Source: Candidatus Poribacteria bacterium (lineage in GTDB: Bacteria; Poribacteria; WGA-4E; WGA-3G). Taken from it: 64,000 nucleotides of DNA. The notes beneath the pieces were generated by a model that saw only the letters and a list, made by a program, of their open reading frames with translations, did no database searches and was not told where the DNA came from. Every line of letters starts with the position of its first letter. Positions within the stretch are counted from its first letter, which is position 1. Both the position numbers and the translations under genes were made by a program. Positions 35,213-44,775 of the stretch are shown here, one piece after another. The stretch spans positions 122,902 through 186,901 of the forward strand of contig JAJECN010000058.1 in the NCBI GenBank assembly GCA_022821965.1, given 5' to 3'.

Positions 35213-35593
35213 ATGTCCGTTGCAACCCATACAGCTACCATAGAAACCTATTCGGCGATCAGTCAGATGGAAGAATTAGATCTTGCAGAGGAACGTGAGA
35301 TCGTTTTGCGCTGTCAAAATGGCGATGCCGACGCGATGGGAACCCTTATGATCCGTTATCAACATTGGGTTTACAACATCGCTTACGGTATGCTCAGTCA
35401 CCATCAAGATGCGCGAGATATCGGACAGGATGCGTTTCTTTCTGCATGGGAAAACATCGGAAAATTTCAATTCCGTTCCCGATTTTCCACATGGCTCCAC
35501 CGGATTGTCAAAAACAAGTGCCTCAATCAGATGGATCAGTATCAACGTAGGAAAACTGAGCCAATGGAGATTGAGGAAAAATGCAAAGACTGA
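35213..35593 (+). CDS. region-2-only ECF-type sigma factor (126 aa)
   Basis: The protein has sigma-70 region 2 (ADAMGTLMIRYQHWVYNIAY, ARDIGQDAFLSAWENIGKFQ, FSTWLHRIVKNKCLNQM), which binds core polymerase and the -10 element. It ends with TGA right after region 2 and lacks region 4, the -35-binding part. No region 4 remains are found in any frame downstream, and GGAG stands eight bases before the ATG, so it seems to be a deliberate short protein rather than an obvious frameshift. It shares its upstream block with the two longer sigma genes. A small membrane protein gene follows. Confidence 0.75.
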   Translation: MSVATHTATIETYSAISQMEELDLAEEREIVLRCQNGDADAMGTLMIRYQHWVYNIAYGMLSHHQDARDIGQDAFLSAWENIGKFQFRSRFSTWLHRIVKNKCLNQMDQYQRRKTEPMEIEEKCKD

Positions 35594-35786
35594 AGGGTTC
35601 TGAGAATGCATCTTCTATCTCTCCATTCTTTCAAATTGAGTTCATTTGGTTTCAACACCCTTTTTCAAAATAATGCACCCTTTTGACATCTAAGATACGT
35701 CACTTAAATCAACGGATGTAAAATTTTAGCAAAAGTGCCATTTGCAAATTCAAATGCAAGTCCCATTCTAATAAGGAGAGAAAAAA

Positions 35787-35981
35787 ATGCGTTTCCTAAT
35801 GATTAATCTACTCCTCGTCTGTTTGCTCCTCTTCGGCATCGGTTACCTTGCTTTCGGCTATGATGAGACTGTCGTGCCTGCTGAACAGCGCGATCATCAT
35901 ACAGAGGAGAGGCCCTGGGGAGCGTCTTTTGAAACACTCCATAAACGCCTCAAAACGGACGTAGACTTGGATTTGAATTAA
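35787..35981 (+). CDS. small single-pass membrane or secreted protein (64 aa)
   Basis: A hydrophobic N-terminal segment (INLLLVCLLLFGIGYLAFG) is followed by a charged tail of about 40 residues (TEERPWGASFETLHKRLKTD). AAGGAG stands eight bases before the ATG, supporting translation. It lies between the short sigma factor and a strong terminator, so it could be a membrane partner of that sigma factor; this is inferred only from position. Confidence 0.6.
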   Translation: MRFLMINLLLVCLLLFGIGYLAFGYDETVVPAEQRDHHTEERPWGASFETLHKRLKTDVDLDLN

Positions 35982-36075
35982 AAAGAAGGTTTTTTAGTTT
36001 GAACATTTCGACAGTGAGGACGCTGCTGTTGCTGGATTGTCAGCTTAGCTTCCGAAGTTCAATAGAAGGTCCACA

Positions 36076-36106
36076 GGGAACTGGTTTTTTACCGGTTCCC
36101 TTTTTT
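36076..36106 (+). terminator. Rho-independent terminator
   Basis: GGGAACTGG (36076-36084) pairs with CCGGTTCCC (36092-36100), including one G-T pair, around a seven-base loop, and six T follow. It closes the transcript of the short sigma factor and the 64-aa protein. The remaining part of the gap 35982-36309 is the conserved sigma upstream block and leader. Confidence 0.9.
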
Positions 36107-36127
36107 GTTGCCTGACACTCACAAACA

Positions 36128-36218
36128 CCTCCTAAAAAATTCAGATTTTTTTCATTTTTTTTGTCAAAATGCAAGATTTCTGCCCAAAATTTCGTCTTTA
36201 ATAATAAAGGGTATAAAC
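36128..36218 (+). promoter_or_regulatory. conserved sigma-gene upstream block (copy B)
   Basis: CCTCCTAAAAAATTCAG, then AATGCA at 36168 and CGTCTTTA at 36193-36200: again 25 bases between starts. The last bases before the gene, TTCATTAGGGGGAA, also match the third sigma gene. Confidence 0.65.
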
Positions 36219-36309
36219 TGCTCTACATTGTTTAATTGCATAAAACTTGATTTATGATTAAACTTTTTGGCGAAGGCATACACGATTCTGTTCATTAGGG
36301 GGAAATTTC

Positions 36310-38028
36310 GTGGAAAAAGAAGGCGATGTTCAACTGATCCGCAAAATTTTATCGGGCGACGACGCTGCGTTTGGTATTTTGGTCGAGAAGTACCAAAAAA
36401 GCATTCATACCCTTGTATGGCGGAAGATCGGCGATTATCACTATGCTGAAGAGATTATGCAAGATGTCTTTCTTAAGGCATACAAAAAACTTCCGACCCT
36501 CAAGAATCCCAATCAATTTGCCGGGTGGCTCCATGTCACCGCAAATCGGCTTTGCATTGATTGGATACGAAAGCAAACGCGGATACGGAAGCAACAGCCC
36601 ACCATGCAATCACTGGGGGGTACACGGTTGGAAGAAATCGAGGAATCCTCTTATACACACCATATGTCAGAACAGCGAATGACAGAGAGAACAGAGTATT
36701 GCCGTGATCTTGTCGAACAGCTTTTAGAAAAACTGCCAGAAAATGAACGCACGGTTGTGACACTCTACTATCTTGACGAAATGCCGACGAAAGAGATCGG
36801 CAAATTTTTGGGCGTGCCGGTAAACACAATTGCGAGTCGGCTCCACCGGGCGCGCAAACGTTTACAAACAAATCCGGAACTCTTGGATCAAGAATTCTTT
36901 GGTCATTTACCGTTATCAGATAATCTGGAGGAGAATATTATGAATCAATTAGAGCAACTTCACAGCAAATTCGATGCATTCATGGAAAAAGTGAAATCTG
37001 ATCCTGCATCAAGGGAGGATATTCTTAAGGAAGCAGCCGATGAGATTGAAGATGCACTTAAGGGTGAAATTACGCCTGAATTGGTGCGTCTTGTGGTTGA
37101 TAAGATATACCCGTATATGGGCAGTCTCGGCATGGAAAGACGGCTCCCGCTACTCCGTAAGTATATGGATGACACCCCAGATGATACGGAGCGTTCCTGG
37201 GCACATGACAGGTTAGTCAAAAGCCTCGCTTTTCTTCGGAGAAATCGAGAAGCTATTCAGGAACAGACGCGTCTTTACCGTTGGGCATGCAAGCACTCAG
37301 AAAAATATGTGTTGCGGATTGTTTCTAATCCGAACACTGCTGGATGTTGGAAAGCGGAAGGCCGTATTGAGGACTGGATTCAACTTTACAATGAGGCATC
37401 TGAACGTTTAGAGAACCCTAAAGTGAGTCAGTACAGTCGTTGCGATTTCCTGCAATTCGGATCAGATATCTTAATAAGGAACGGTAGGTTAGATGCGGCA
37501 CTTCTTGAGATAGAAAAGTTGGAACGTGCCAATGGTAAACCGGGTTGGCGGACTTATTTTAGATTCTGGTTGGCGATAAGAGAGAATCGACTTCGGGTGT
37601 ATAGCAAACAGGAAGATTGGGATCGTTTCGATCAAGTCTTGGTGGATACAAGGACGTTTATCGAAGGGGAGGTTGAAAAACGGGATGCCGGTTATCCCGT
37701 AAATATCTACGAGCTTGTTTGTACTGCTCACAATATCGGTTGTTGTTTGGTATGGGCAAAGAAGTATGATGAAGCGAAACGTTTGCTACAACTCGCCATT
37801 GATTTGGGAAACTACAACGATTATAATCACTTCATGCTTGCTGTGAGCATCTGGGCATCTGAGAAAAACCGAGAGAAGACTTTACACCATTTGAAGGTCG
37901 CTCAGGGCGAGTATGTGGTTAGTTCCTATAATTACCTGGATAGCTACTATCCGGAATTTCTTGAGACTCCCGAATTTTCAGATGTAAAGGATGATCCGGA
38001 GTTTCTGAAGGTTCTGGGGCAGAAGTAA
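36310..38028 (+). CDS. sigma-70 family factor with long helical C-terminal domain, copy 1 (572 aa)
   Basis: Residues 1-100 form sigma region 2 (DAAFGILVEKYQKSIHTLVW, YAEEIMQDVFLKAYKKLPTL, FAGWLHVTANRLCIDWIRKQ). Region 4 is at about 135-195 (LPENERTVVTLYYLDEMPTK, EIGKFLGVPVNTIASRLHRA). From about 205 a helical, TPR-like tail of over 350 residues follows, ending EFLKVLGQK; it may sense a signal or hold the factor inactive. The start is GTG with GGGGG seven bases ahead. A paralogue of identical length is at 41620-43338. Two ABC-2 permease genes follow directly, suggesting shared control. Confidence 0.88.
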   Translation: MEKEGDVQLIRKILSGDDAAFGILVEKYQKSIHTLVWRKIGDYHYAEEIMQDVFLKAYKKLPTLKNPNQFAGWLHVTANRLCIDWIRKQTRIRKQQPTMQSLGGTRLEEIEESSYTHHMSEQRMTERTEYCRDLVEQLLEKLPENERTVVTLYYLDEMPTKEIGKFLGVPVNTIASRLHRARKRLQTNPELLDQEFFGHLPLSDNLEENIMNQLEQLHSKFDAFMEKVKSDPASREDILKEAADEIEDALKGEITPELVRLVVDKIYPYMGSLGMERRLPLLRKYMDDTPDDTERSWAHDRLVKSLAFLRRNREAIQEQTRLYRWACKHSEKYVLRIVSNPNTAGCWKAEGRIEDWIQLYNEASERLENPKVSQYSRCDFLQFGSDILIRNGRLDAALLEIEKLERANGKPGWRTYFRFWLAIRENRLRVYSKQEDWDRFDQVLVDTRTFIEGEVEKRDAGYPVNIYELVCTAHNIGCCLVWAKKYDEAKRLLQLAIDLGNYNDYNHFMLAVSIWASEKNREKTLHHLKVAQGEYVVSSYNYLDSYYPEFLETPEFSDVKDDPEFLKVLGQK

Positions 38029-38124
38029 GATGACAATAATTCAGGTGATTATAGTAAAGCCTGAAAGTATATAGACATCTGAAATTCCACTTCATAGGTT
38101 TCATCCCAACAGAAGGAAGACCTC

Positions 38125-39660
38125 ATGTTAACAGTGCTTATCCGCCGAGAACTCCTCGACAATCTGATGACGTTCCGTTTCGCCGCAGCCGTTCTCATTA
38201 TGTTGTTGCTCGTCGTTGCCAATACCTTTGTGCTTATCAAGGATTATGAGCGACGGTTGGAAGCTTACAACACTGTTCTCAAAACAGAGCATCAGCGATC
38301 GCGGGACATGAAAACCTATTCGAGCGGAAGATATAGTGTTGCCCGCCCCCCAAATCCGTTGAGTATTTTCAATGTCGGGTTGGATAAACGGCTGGGCAAC
38401 GAGAGTCAGATATCTCACGGTTTTGTGCCGACGCTATGGGATACTGGGACGTATAAATTGACAAATCCACTTCTCAACCTCTTCACTTCGATTGACATTG
38501 TTTTTATCTTTGAGGTCGTTCTGAGTCTCATAGCACTGATTTTCGCCTACGATGCCATTGCGGGGGAACGTGAGCGCGGCACATTGCGTTTGGTCGTAAC
38601 GCATCCGGTGCGTCGCGGTCAAATCCTGCTTGCGAAATATATCAGTGCGATGCTCTGCTTGCTTGTACCGTTGCTGATGAGTCTGCTCCTCGCGGTAATT
38701 TTGTTGACAACATCCACTGCTATTTCTCTAAGTATTGGTGATTTCCTCCGTATCGGCGGGATTATCTTGAGTTCAATTGTCTACCTGTCGGTATTCTACC
38801 TCATCGGCATGCTAATCTCAACAGTAACCCGCAGAACCGGTACCGCGCTGATGCTTGCTATGTTTGTCTGGGGGTTTTGGGTGTTGGTGTATCCAAACGC
38901 GGTTCTCGCCGCGATTGCACCGCCTCAGTCTTCTCAACCCCGCATGGTATCCGCTTACGAGGAAATTAAACAGATATGGGAGACATTCGACAGAGAGCGA
39001 AAGCAGTTCCTTGCGAATGATGCCGTTCCAGGAGAAGATCCGCATCTTGGTATGGTAGGCGCAGATCCGAATTTCAACCAGATATGGGGATCAGGTTACC
39101 ACTACGAATACTTTCATAAAGATTCATCAACACTTAGGTATGACTACCACGCTGTTTCAAACATTGAGGAACTTCACGAAGCATCCAAACCTCAAGTACC
39201 ACACGCACAGGATTATTACCGCTTCCTCGGACCGCAGGTCGTTAACACGGCAGAACGCGCGTGGCTTGTCCGAAAACAGGCACTCGAAACTATCTTCGTT
39301 CAACCAGCGATAGTTGATCGCCTCCTTTTGAGGGGTTCGCCAGTCGGGATGTACGACGCGGCGACGCAAGCGTGGGCAGGGACAGACCTGCGCGGACTCA
39401 GAGATTTTTTTGAAGCGGCGCGAAGGTATCGACGTACCTTAATTGATTATTACTATGACAAGAACGCTTTCGGATCTCAACAATGGTTTTCGGCAGATAA
39501 AGGCGCGGTAGATTGGGATAGTTTGCCTCAGTTTTCTTTTCAGAGAAGCGATATCCAAATAAATGCAGCGCGTGCTTTCCCAGATATTTGTCTACTGCTG
39601 ACAATCAACCTCGTCCTATTCATCGGGATATTTCTGGTTTTCCAAAGAAGTGAAGTGTAG
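38125..39660 (+). CDS. ABC-2 type permease (511 aa)
   Basis: This is an ABC-2-family membrane subunit. An N-terminal helix (FAAAVLIMLLLVVANTFVLI) precedes a large outside domain, then a cluster of helices that includes LALIF...AYDAIAGERERGTLRL; the ERERGTLRL motif is typical of this group. Another outside domain lies before the last helix. No ATPase gene adjoins it. AAGGAAG is close before the ATG. A second permease of the same kind lies 205 bases downstream, so the two may form one transporter. Confidence 0.85.
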   Translation: MLTVLIRRELLDNLMTFRFAAAVLIMLLLVVANTFVLIKDYERRLEAYNTVLKTEHQRSRDMKTYSSGRYSVARPPNPLSIFNVGLDKRLGNESQISHGFVPTLWDTGTYKLTNPLLNLFTSIDIVFIFEVVLSLIALIFAYDAIAGERERGTLRLVVTHPVRRGQILLAKYISAMLCLLVPLLMSLLLAVILLTTSTAISLSIGDFLRIGGIILSSIVYLSVFYLIGMLISTVTRRTGTALMLAMFVWGFWVLVYPNAVLAAIAPPQSSQPRMVSAYEEIKQIWETFDRERKQFLANDAVPGEDPHLGMVGADPNFNQIWGSGYHYEYFHKDSSTLRYDYHAVSNIEELHEASKPQVPHAQDYYRFLGPQVVNTAERAWLVRKQALETIFVQPAIVDRLLLRGSPVGMYDAATQAWAGTDLRGLRDFFEAARRYRRTLIDYYYDKNAFGSQQWFSADKGAVDWDSLPQFSFQRSDIQINAARAFPDICLLLTINLVLFIGIFLVFQRSEV

Positions 39661-39865
39661 AATGGCTATCGGAGACCGTCAGCAGTCATTTAAAGAAAGA
39701 GGTATTGATGGACCTAAACTATTTCCTAACTGACTGCTCAGAATTTATGCAGAAACCCCAAATGCGACATGCATTGCTGTAAGCCCAACCATCGGGCGGG
39801 CTGGATATACGGAAAGAATCGTGTTTCTAAAGAAGGACTGAACGAACCGCAAGGAAAATTAAAAA

Positions 39866-41269
39866 GTGTGGCATATTGCGAAACGAGAAATTTACGACAA
39901 TCTGAATAGTCTCCGATTTGCGTTGACAACCATATTGCTTCTCGGCTTGATGCTGATCAATGCGATTGTGCATCTCCAAGAACACCCTGTGCGGATGCAG
40001 AAATATCACGATGCCGTCACAGAATCGTTGAATCGCTTAAGATCTCGAACAAACTTGTATAATATTGCACAAGGGGGTCCCGGATACCTTTACAAAAAAC
40101 CGTCATCTCTCCATTTCTGTGCAGATGGCGGTGAGGAATTTTTAGCAGATAATATCCACGGCGGATTTTACGCTTGGGCCACCGATGGCTTAGCAGGTTT
40201 CTGGCAATTAGATTATATGCCTGCGACTCTCAATTCAAAAAATATTCGTCCAGACACTATCAAAATAGATTGGGGGTTTGTAATCGGGTACGTCTTGAGT
40301 CTCATCGCGATTCTATTCACCTTTGATTCAATTTCTGGCGAACGAGAGCACGGTACACTACGTCTAACGTTGGCAAACTCGATCCCGCGTCATACCGTGT
40401 TGATTGGTAAATTTTTAGGCGCGTTGGTCAGTATTAGTGTCCCATTTACGCTGGCGATTTTGATGAACCTGTTGGTAATTTCCACCTCCAGCGAGGTTCA
40501 ACTTGGTCCCGGTGCGTGGAGCCGTTTAGGTATTATTTTTTCAGTTGCGATCCTGTACCTGTGTCTGTTTCTTGCGTTAGGTTTGTTGGTGTCGTCGCGT
40601 GTACGGCAGAGTGCAGCCAGTCTTGTGATACTTCTATTGATGTGGGTCACCTTCGTGGTTTTTATGCCGAGCACTGTCGCCTCTATTGCAAGCGGATTTT
40701 CAGCATCGATGACTTATGATCAATTCGACCAACGCGCCAGACAACTCGTAAATGAACTTAGGGGCGAATACGACACTCGTTTGGAAGGCACGCGTGAGGA
40801 TGCAGCAAAAAAAATGGAGTTAGCGGGTGAATATGTCATCAAAGACGTAACAGAGCGGGAACGTTTGAGCCAAGAATACTTAACGCAGCAGCATGCCCAA
40901 ATTCAACTGGCGCGTTCTGTCACTCGCATCTCACCGGTCGTGCTTGTCCAGCATCTTCTTGAGGTTTTCGCTGGAACTGGGTTTGAACGGCACCAACAAT
41001 TTGTGGAGAACGTGCAGCGTTACGCCCGTGAATACCGAGGATTTGTCTCGGATATGGATAGAGCAGATCCCGATAGTCTCCATATCATTGGGACGTATGA
41101 GGGTATGTCGAAAAAGCCCATCAGCCCAGAATCAATTCCGACGTTTGAAGATACGCTCAGTCTTAGCCGTGATTTCAACGCTGCAGCGATAGATTTGCTG
41201 TTGCTAATGCTATTTTTCGTTGTTTTTCTCTCCGGGGCATTCCTTGCCTTTGTACGCGTTGAAATTTAG
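39866..41269 (+). CDS. ABC-2 type permease, paralogue (467 aa)
   Basis: The sequence follows the same plan as its neighbour: WHIAKREIYDNLNSLRFALT at the start, FDSISGEREHGTLRLTLANS in the middle, several membrane helices and a last helix LLLLMLFFVVFLSGAFLAFV. A Gln/Glu-rich outside segment lies at about 285-370. The start is GTG with AAGGA 11 bases ahead. The ATP-binding partner must be encoded elsewhere. Confidence 0.83.
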   Translation: MWHIAKREIYDNLNSLRFALTTILLLGLMLINAIVHLQEHPVRMQKYHDAVTESLNRLRSRTNLYNIAQGGPGYLYKKPSSLHFCADGGEEFLADNIHGGFYAWATDGLAGFWQLDYMPATLNSKNIRPDTIKIDWGFVIGYVLSLIAILFTFDSISGEREHGTLRLTLANSIPRHTVLIGKFLGALVSISVPFTLAILMNLLVISTSSEVQLGPGAWSRLGIIFSVAILYLCLFLALGLLVSSRVRQSAASLVILLLMWVTFVVFMPSTVASIASGFSASMTYDQFDQRARQLVNELRGEYDTRLEGTREDAAKKMELAGEYVIKDVTERERLSQEYLTQQHAQIQLARSVTRISPVVLVQHLLEVFAGTGFERHQQFVENVQRYAREYRGFVSDMDRADPDSLHIIGTYEGMSKKPISPESIPTFEDTLSLSRDFNAAAIDLLLLMLFFVVFLSGAFLAFVRVEI

Positions 41270-41619
41270 AATATGGCTGTGTTCGCCATCTTCCCAGCGG
41301 AAACCCCTAAGCAAAAACACTTCCATACTTTCAACCTTCCAACTCATCTCAGGATCAAAAGCATAAATTTAATATTCAAACTTGCTTAAACCCCCGAAAT
41401 TCCCTTATCAGTCAGACTTACGAACACGCTGCGTAAATCCTAAAAAATTCAGTTTTTTCATCTTTTTTCACCCAATGCACGTTTTTTGATCAAACTTTCG
41501 TCTTTAAATTATAGAACGTGCGAACCGCATCAGACCGTTTAATTTTACAAAACCCGAATTTCATTAACCATTTTGGCGAACATAGACACGATCCAATCCG
41601 TTCATTAGGGGGAAGCTCC
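41270..41619. promoter_or_regulatory. gap with conserved sigma-gene upstream block (copy C)
   Basis: From 41437 the block ATCCTAAAAAATTCAG is followed by AATGCA at 41474 and CGTCTTTA at 41499-41506, 25 bases between starts. The 350-base gap holds no other feature that I can support. Confidence 0.65.
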
Positions 41620-43338
41620 ATGGAAAGAGAAGACGACGTTCAACTGATCCGCAAGATTTTATCAGGCGACGACGCTGCGTTTGGTATCTTGGTCGAAAAG
41701 TACCAAAAGAGCATCCATGCCCTTGCATGGCGAAAGATCAACGATTTCCACTATGCGGAAGAGATCATGCAAGACACCTTCCTTAAGGCATACAAAAAAC
41801 TTCCGACTCTCAAGAATCCAAATCAATTCGCTGGGTGGCTTCATGTCACCGCAAATCGGCTTTGCATCGATTGGTTACGAAAGCAACAGCGGAAGCAAGC
41901 ACAAAAACTTGTGATGCAATCGCTGGAGGATACACGTCCAGAAGAAATCGAGGAATCCTCCTACACACATCATATATCGGAACAGCGGATGACAGAGAGC
42001 ACCGAACGTTACCATGGACTTGTCCAAAAACTTTTGGAAAAACTGCCCGAGAATGAACGCGCAGTTGTAACACTCTACTATCTCGACGAAATGTCAACGA
42101 AAGAGATTGGCAAATTCATGGGAGTGTCGGTGAATACAATCACGAGCCGACTCCAACGCGCGCGAAAGCGTTTACAAACAGACCAAGAACTCTTAGGGCA
42201 CGAATTCTTTGGTCATTTACAACTATCAGATAATCTGAAGGAGAATATTATGAGTCAATTAGAGCAACTTCGCAGCAAGTTCGATGCATTCATGGAGAAA
42301 GTGAAATCTGATCCCGCATCAAGAGGCGATATTCTTACAGAAGCCTGTAACGAGATTGAAGATGCACTTAAGGGGGAGATCACGCCCGAATTGGTGCATC
42401 TCGCTGCCGATGAGATATACCCCTATATGGGCAAACTTGGCATGGAAAAACGGATACCTCTACTCCGTAAGTATATGGAGAACGCACCAGATGATACGGA
42501 GCGTTTCTGGTCGCATGAGGGGTTAGTCTATAGTCTCGCTTCTCTTGAAAGAAATCAAGAAGCTATTGAGGAACACGCTCGGCTTTACCGTTGGACGTAC
42601 CAGCACTTGCCAGATAAATATGTGTTGGAGGCTGCCTCCAACTCGAAGGTGGCTGGATGTTGGACGGCGGAAGATCGTATTGATGGTTGGATTCAACTTT
42701 ATAATGAAGCCTCTGAACGCTTAGAGAACCCTGAAGTGAGTTATTTCAGCCGTTGTGAGTTCATGCAAACCGGAATAGATATACTACAAGGCAACGACAG
42801 GTTCGATGAAGCACTCCTTGAAATAGAAAAGTTGGAACGTGCTAACAACGAACCCGATTCAGAGCATTATTTTCAATTCTGGTTGATTGCGAAAGAAAAT
42901 CGACTTCTCATGTACGGTAAACAGGGAGATTGGGATCGTTTCGATCAAATTTTTATGGAAGTGAGTGCATATCTGGAAGGAGAGTTGAAAAAACGGGACG
43001 CGGGTCAACCTGTAAATCTCAGCAACCTTATGTGGCTAGCTCACGATATCGGTTGTTGTCTGTTGTGGTCGAAGAAGTATAACGAGGCGAGACGTTTCCT
43101 ACAAATCGCCATTGATTTGGAAGATAACAACGATTATGGTCATTTCCAACTTGCCGTAAGTATCTGGGTTTCTGAGAAGGACAGAGAAAAGACTTTACAT
43201 CATTTAAAGGCCGCTCAGGACTACTATGTGAGAATTCCTTATAATCAGGATACATACTACCCGACTTTCCTTGAGACACCCGAATTTTCAGATGTAAAGG
43301 ATGATGAAGCGTTTCTGAAGGTTCTCGGACAGAAGTAG
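41620..43338 (+). CDS. sigma-70 family factor with long helical C-terminal domain, copy 2 (572 aa)
   Basis: This is a close paralogue of 36310-38028, with the same length and most residues alike along the whole chain. Region 2 (YQKSIHALAWRKINDFHYAE), region 4 (LYYLDEMSTKEIGKFMGVSV) and the helical tail (KFDAFMEKVKSDPASRGDIL, ending AFLKVLGQK) are intact. The ATG at 41620 has GGGGGA eight bases ahead; an upstream in-frame ATG at 41518 lies in the promoter block and is not the start. A MacB/FtsX-like permease and an ABC exporter pair follow. Confidence 0.88.
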   Translation: MEREDDVQLIRKILSGDDAAFGILVEKYQKSIHALAWRKINDFHYAEEIMQDTFLKAYKKLPTLKNPNQFAGWLHVTANRLCIDWLRKQQRKQAQKLVMQSLEDTRPEEIEESSYTHHISEQRMTESTERYHGLVQKLLEKLPENERAVVTLYYLDEMSTKEIGKFMGVSVNTITSRLQRARKRLQTDQELLGHEFFGHLQLSDNLKENIMSQLEQLRSKFDAFMEKVKSDPASRGDILTEACNEIEDALKGEITPELVHLAADEIYPYMGKLGMEKRIPLLRKYMENAPDDTERFWSHEGLVYSLASLERNQEAIEEHARLYRWTYQHLPDKYVLEAASNSKVAGCWTAEDRIDGWIQLYNEASERLENPEVSYFSRCEFMQTGIDILQGNDRFDEALLEIEKLERANNEPDSEHYFQFWLIAKENRLLMYGKQGDWDRFDQIFMEVSAYLEGELKKRDAGQPVNLSNLMWLAHDIGCCLLWSKKYNEARRFLQIAIDLEDNNDYGHFQLAVSIWVSEKDREKTLHHLKAAQDYYVRIPYNQDTYYPTFLETPEFSDVKDDEAFLKVLGQK

Positions 43339-43437
43339 GGCAACACGAATTCAAGTGGTTGATAACGTCTGAAGACCTATCGGATTTCGATTACATCGGT
43401 GGGGCTTTTGGGATTTGATACAGGAGAAGGTGCGGCA

Positions 43438-44703
43438 ATGAAACTTGGTGATGCTATCATAGCGGGTGTGAAACCCCTCGCGGAAAATAAACTCCGGGCA
43501 GGATTGTCCATTCTCGGCATCTTCATTGGAATTGCAGGTGTGCTGTGCATGATCGCTATCGGTGATGGTGCGAAACGTATCATCGCCGAAGATATCGAAA
43601 AACTTGGTGGGGCAAATCAGTTCACAATCTTTACACTCCCATCCAGTTTCAAACGTCAACGGCTCGTCCGACCTCCTACTGAGCGATATACCTTTGAAGA
43701 CGCTTCTACGATTGAGGCAGAATGCCCCGAGGTACTATACGTTTTGCCCAATTATGAAGATTTTGAAATCTTGGTTACCAACCGAAATGGGAATCAAACG
43801 AGGGTCCTTTTAGAAGCTGCGACTGCAGACTATGCACTCGGCATGGGTTGGGAGTTACAAGACGGCAGATTTCTCACCGAAAACGATATAGAAACCGCAG
43901 CACAAGTCTGTGTCTTGGGGGCAGACGCCGCTATGGAACTGTTCGGAGAAGCGTCTCCACTCGGGCAAGAGGTAAAGGTCCGCCATCATTGGCCACAAAA
44001 GACAGTACGGATGCGTGTTGTAGGGGTGATGAAACCGAAGGGCCGTAGCCTCACCTGGTCCTATTCCTTGGATGATGCCTTATGTATCCCACTGACAACA
44101 TATCAACAACGGCTTACAGGCAAGCGCGACATTGAGTACTTGATTGTCTTTTTTCAAAAGGGGGCTGATATTAACAGTATCAGTGCTTCTGTTAAGGATA
44201 TCGTGCGTAAAAGACACCCGAGACTGGATAGCTTTATCGAGGCTTATATCCCGAAACTGACCTTCAAGCGGCTGGATCATATTCAAAAGGTGATAAAGAT
44301 CGCCTTGGGCAGTATTGCGGGTTTCTCACTGTTCGTCAGTGGCATCGGCATCATGAATATCTGCCTCGTCTCTGTCGGTGAAAAGACGCGAGAAATAGGT
44401 TTACGGAAATCGGTGGGTGCGAAATGGATTCACATTTTTTGCCAATTTTTGACGGAATCAATCTGCCTCTGTTTGTGCGGTGCGGTGCTCGGCATCGCGG
44501 GAGGTTGGGGTGCGGCACACGGAATGGCATGGCTTGCGGTGCGGATTGTGCCAGTCGTGGAGGCGTGGCCAGTTGTGTTATCCGTGCCATGGATACTGAC
44601 TTCTGTTATTTTCTCAATTGTCATGGGCGTGGGTTTCGGTACCTATCCTGCGATGCGGGCGGCGCAGCTTTCACCCGCTGACGCGCTCCACACCGAGAAT
44701 TAA
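43438..44703 (+). CDS. FtsX/MacB-like ABC transporter permease (421 aa)
   Basis: One N-terminal helix (AGLSILGIFIGIAGVLCMIAI) leads into a MacB-type periplasmic core domain. Three C-terminal helices follow (SIAGFSLFVSGIGIMNICLV, LCGAVLGIAGGWGAAHGMAW, then VIFSIVMGVGFG), ending FGTYPAMRAAQLSPADAL. Such proteins act with a LolD/MacB-like ATPase in peptide export or lipoprotein transfer, but none adjoins it. AGGAGAAGG lies before the ATG. Confidence 0.87.
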   Translation: MKLGDAIIAGVKPLAENKLRAGLSILGIFIGIAGVLCMIAIGDGAKRIIAEDIEKLGGANQFTIFTLPSSFKRQRLVRPPTERYTFEDASTIEAECPEVLYVLPNYEDFEILVTNRNGNQTRVLLEAATADYALGMGWELQDGRFLTENDIETAAQVCVLGADAAMELFGEASPLGQEVKVRHHWPQKTVRMRVVGVMKPKGRSLTWSYSLDDALCIPLTTYQQRLTGKRDIEYLIVFFQKGADINSISASVKDIVRKRHPRLDSFIEAYIPKLTFKRLDHIQKVIKIALGSIAGFSLFVSGIGIMNICLVSVGEKTREIGLRKSVGAKWIHIFCQFLTESICLCLCGAVLGIAGGWGAAHGMAWLAVRIVPVVEAWPVVLSVPWILTSVIFSIVMGVGFGTYPAMRAAQLSPADALHTEN

Positions 44704-44775
44704 CATTTACAAAGGGATGGAACCTGTAACCCATCAATCTTCTGGCATATAAATGATTGTAGGTTTTACAATAAC

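Noticed and set aside
35591..35700. TGA at the end of the short sigma factor as a Sec codon hiding region 4.
   Set aside because: The frame after the TGA has no similarity to sigma region 4 and no SECIS-like hairpin is in place.
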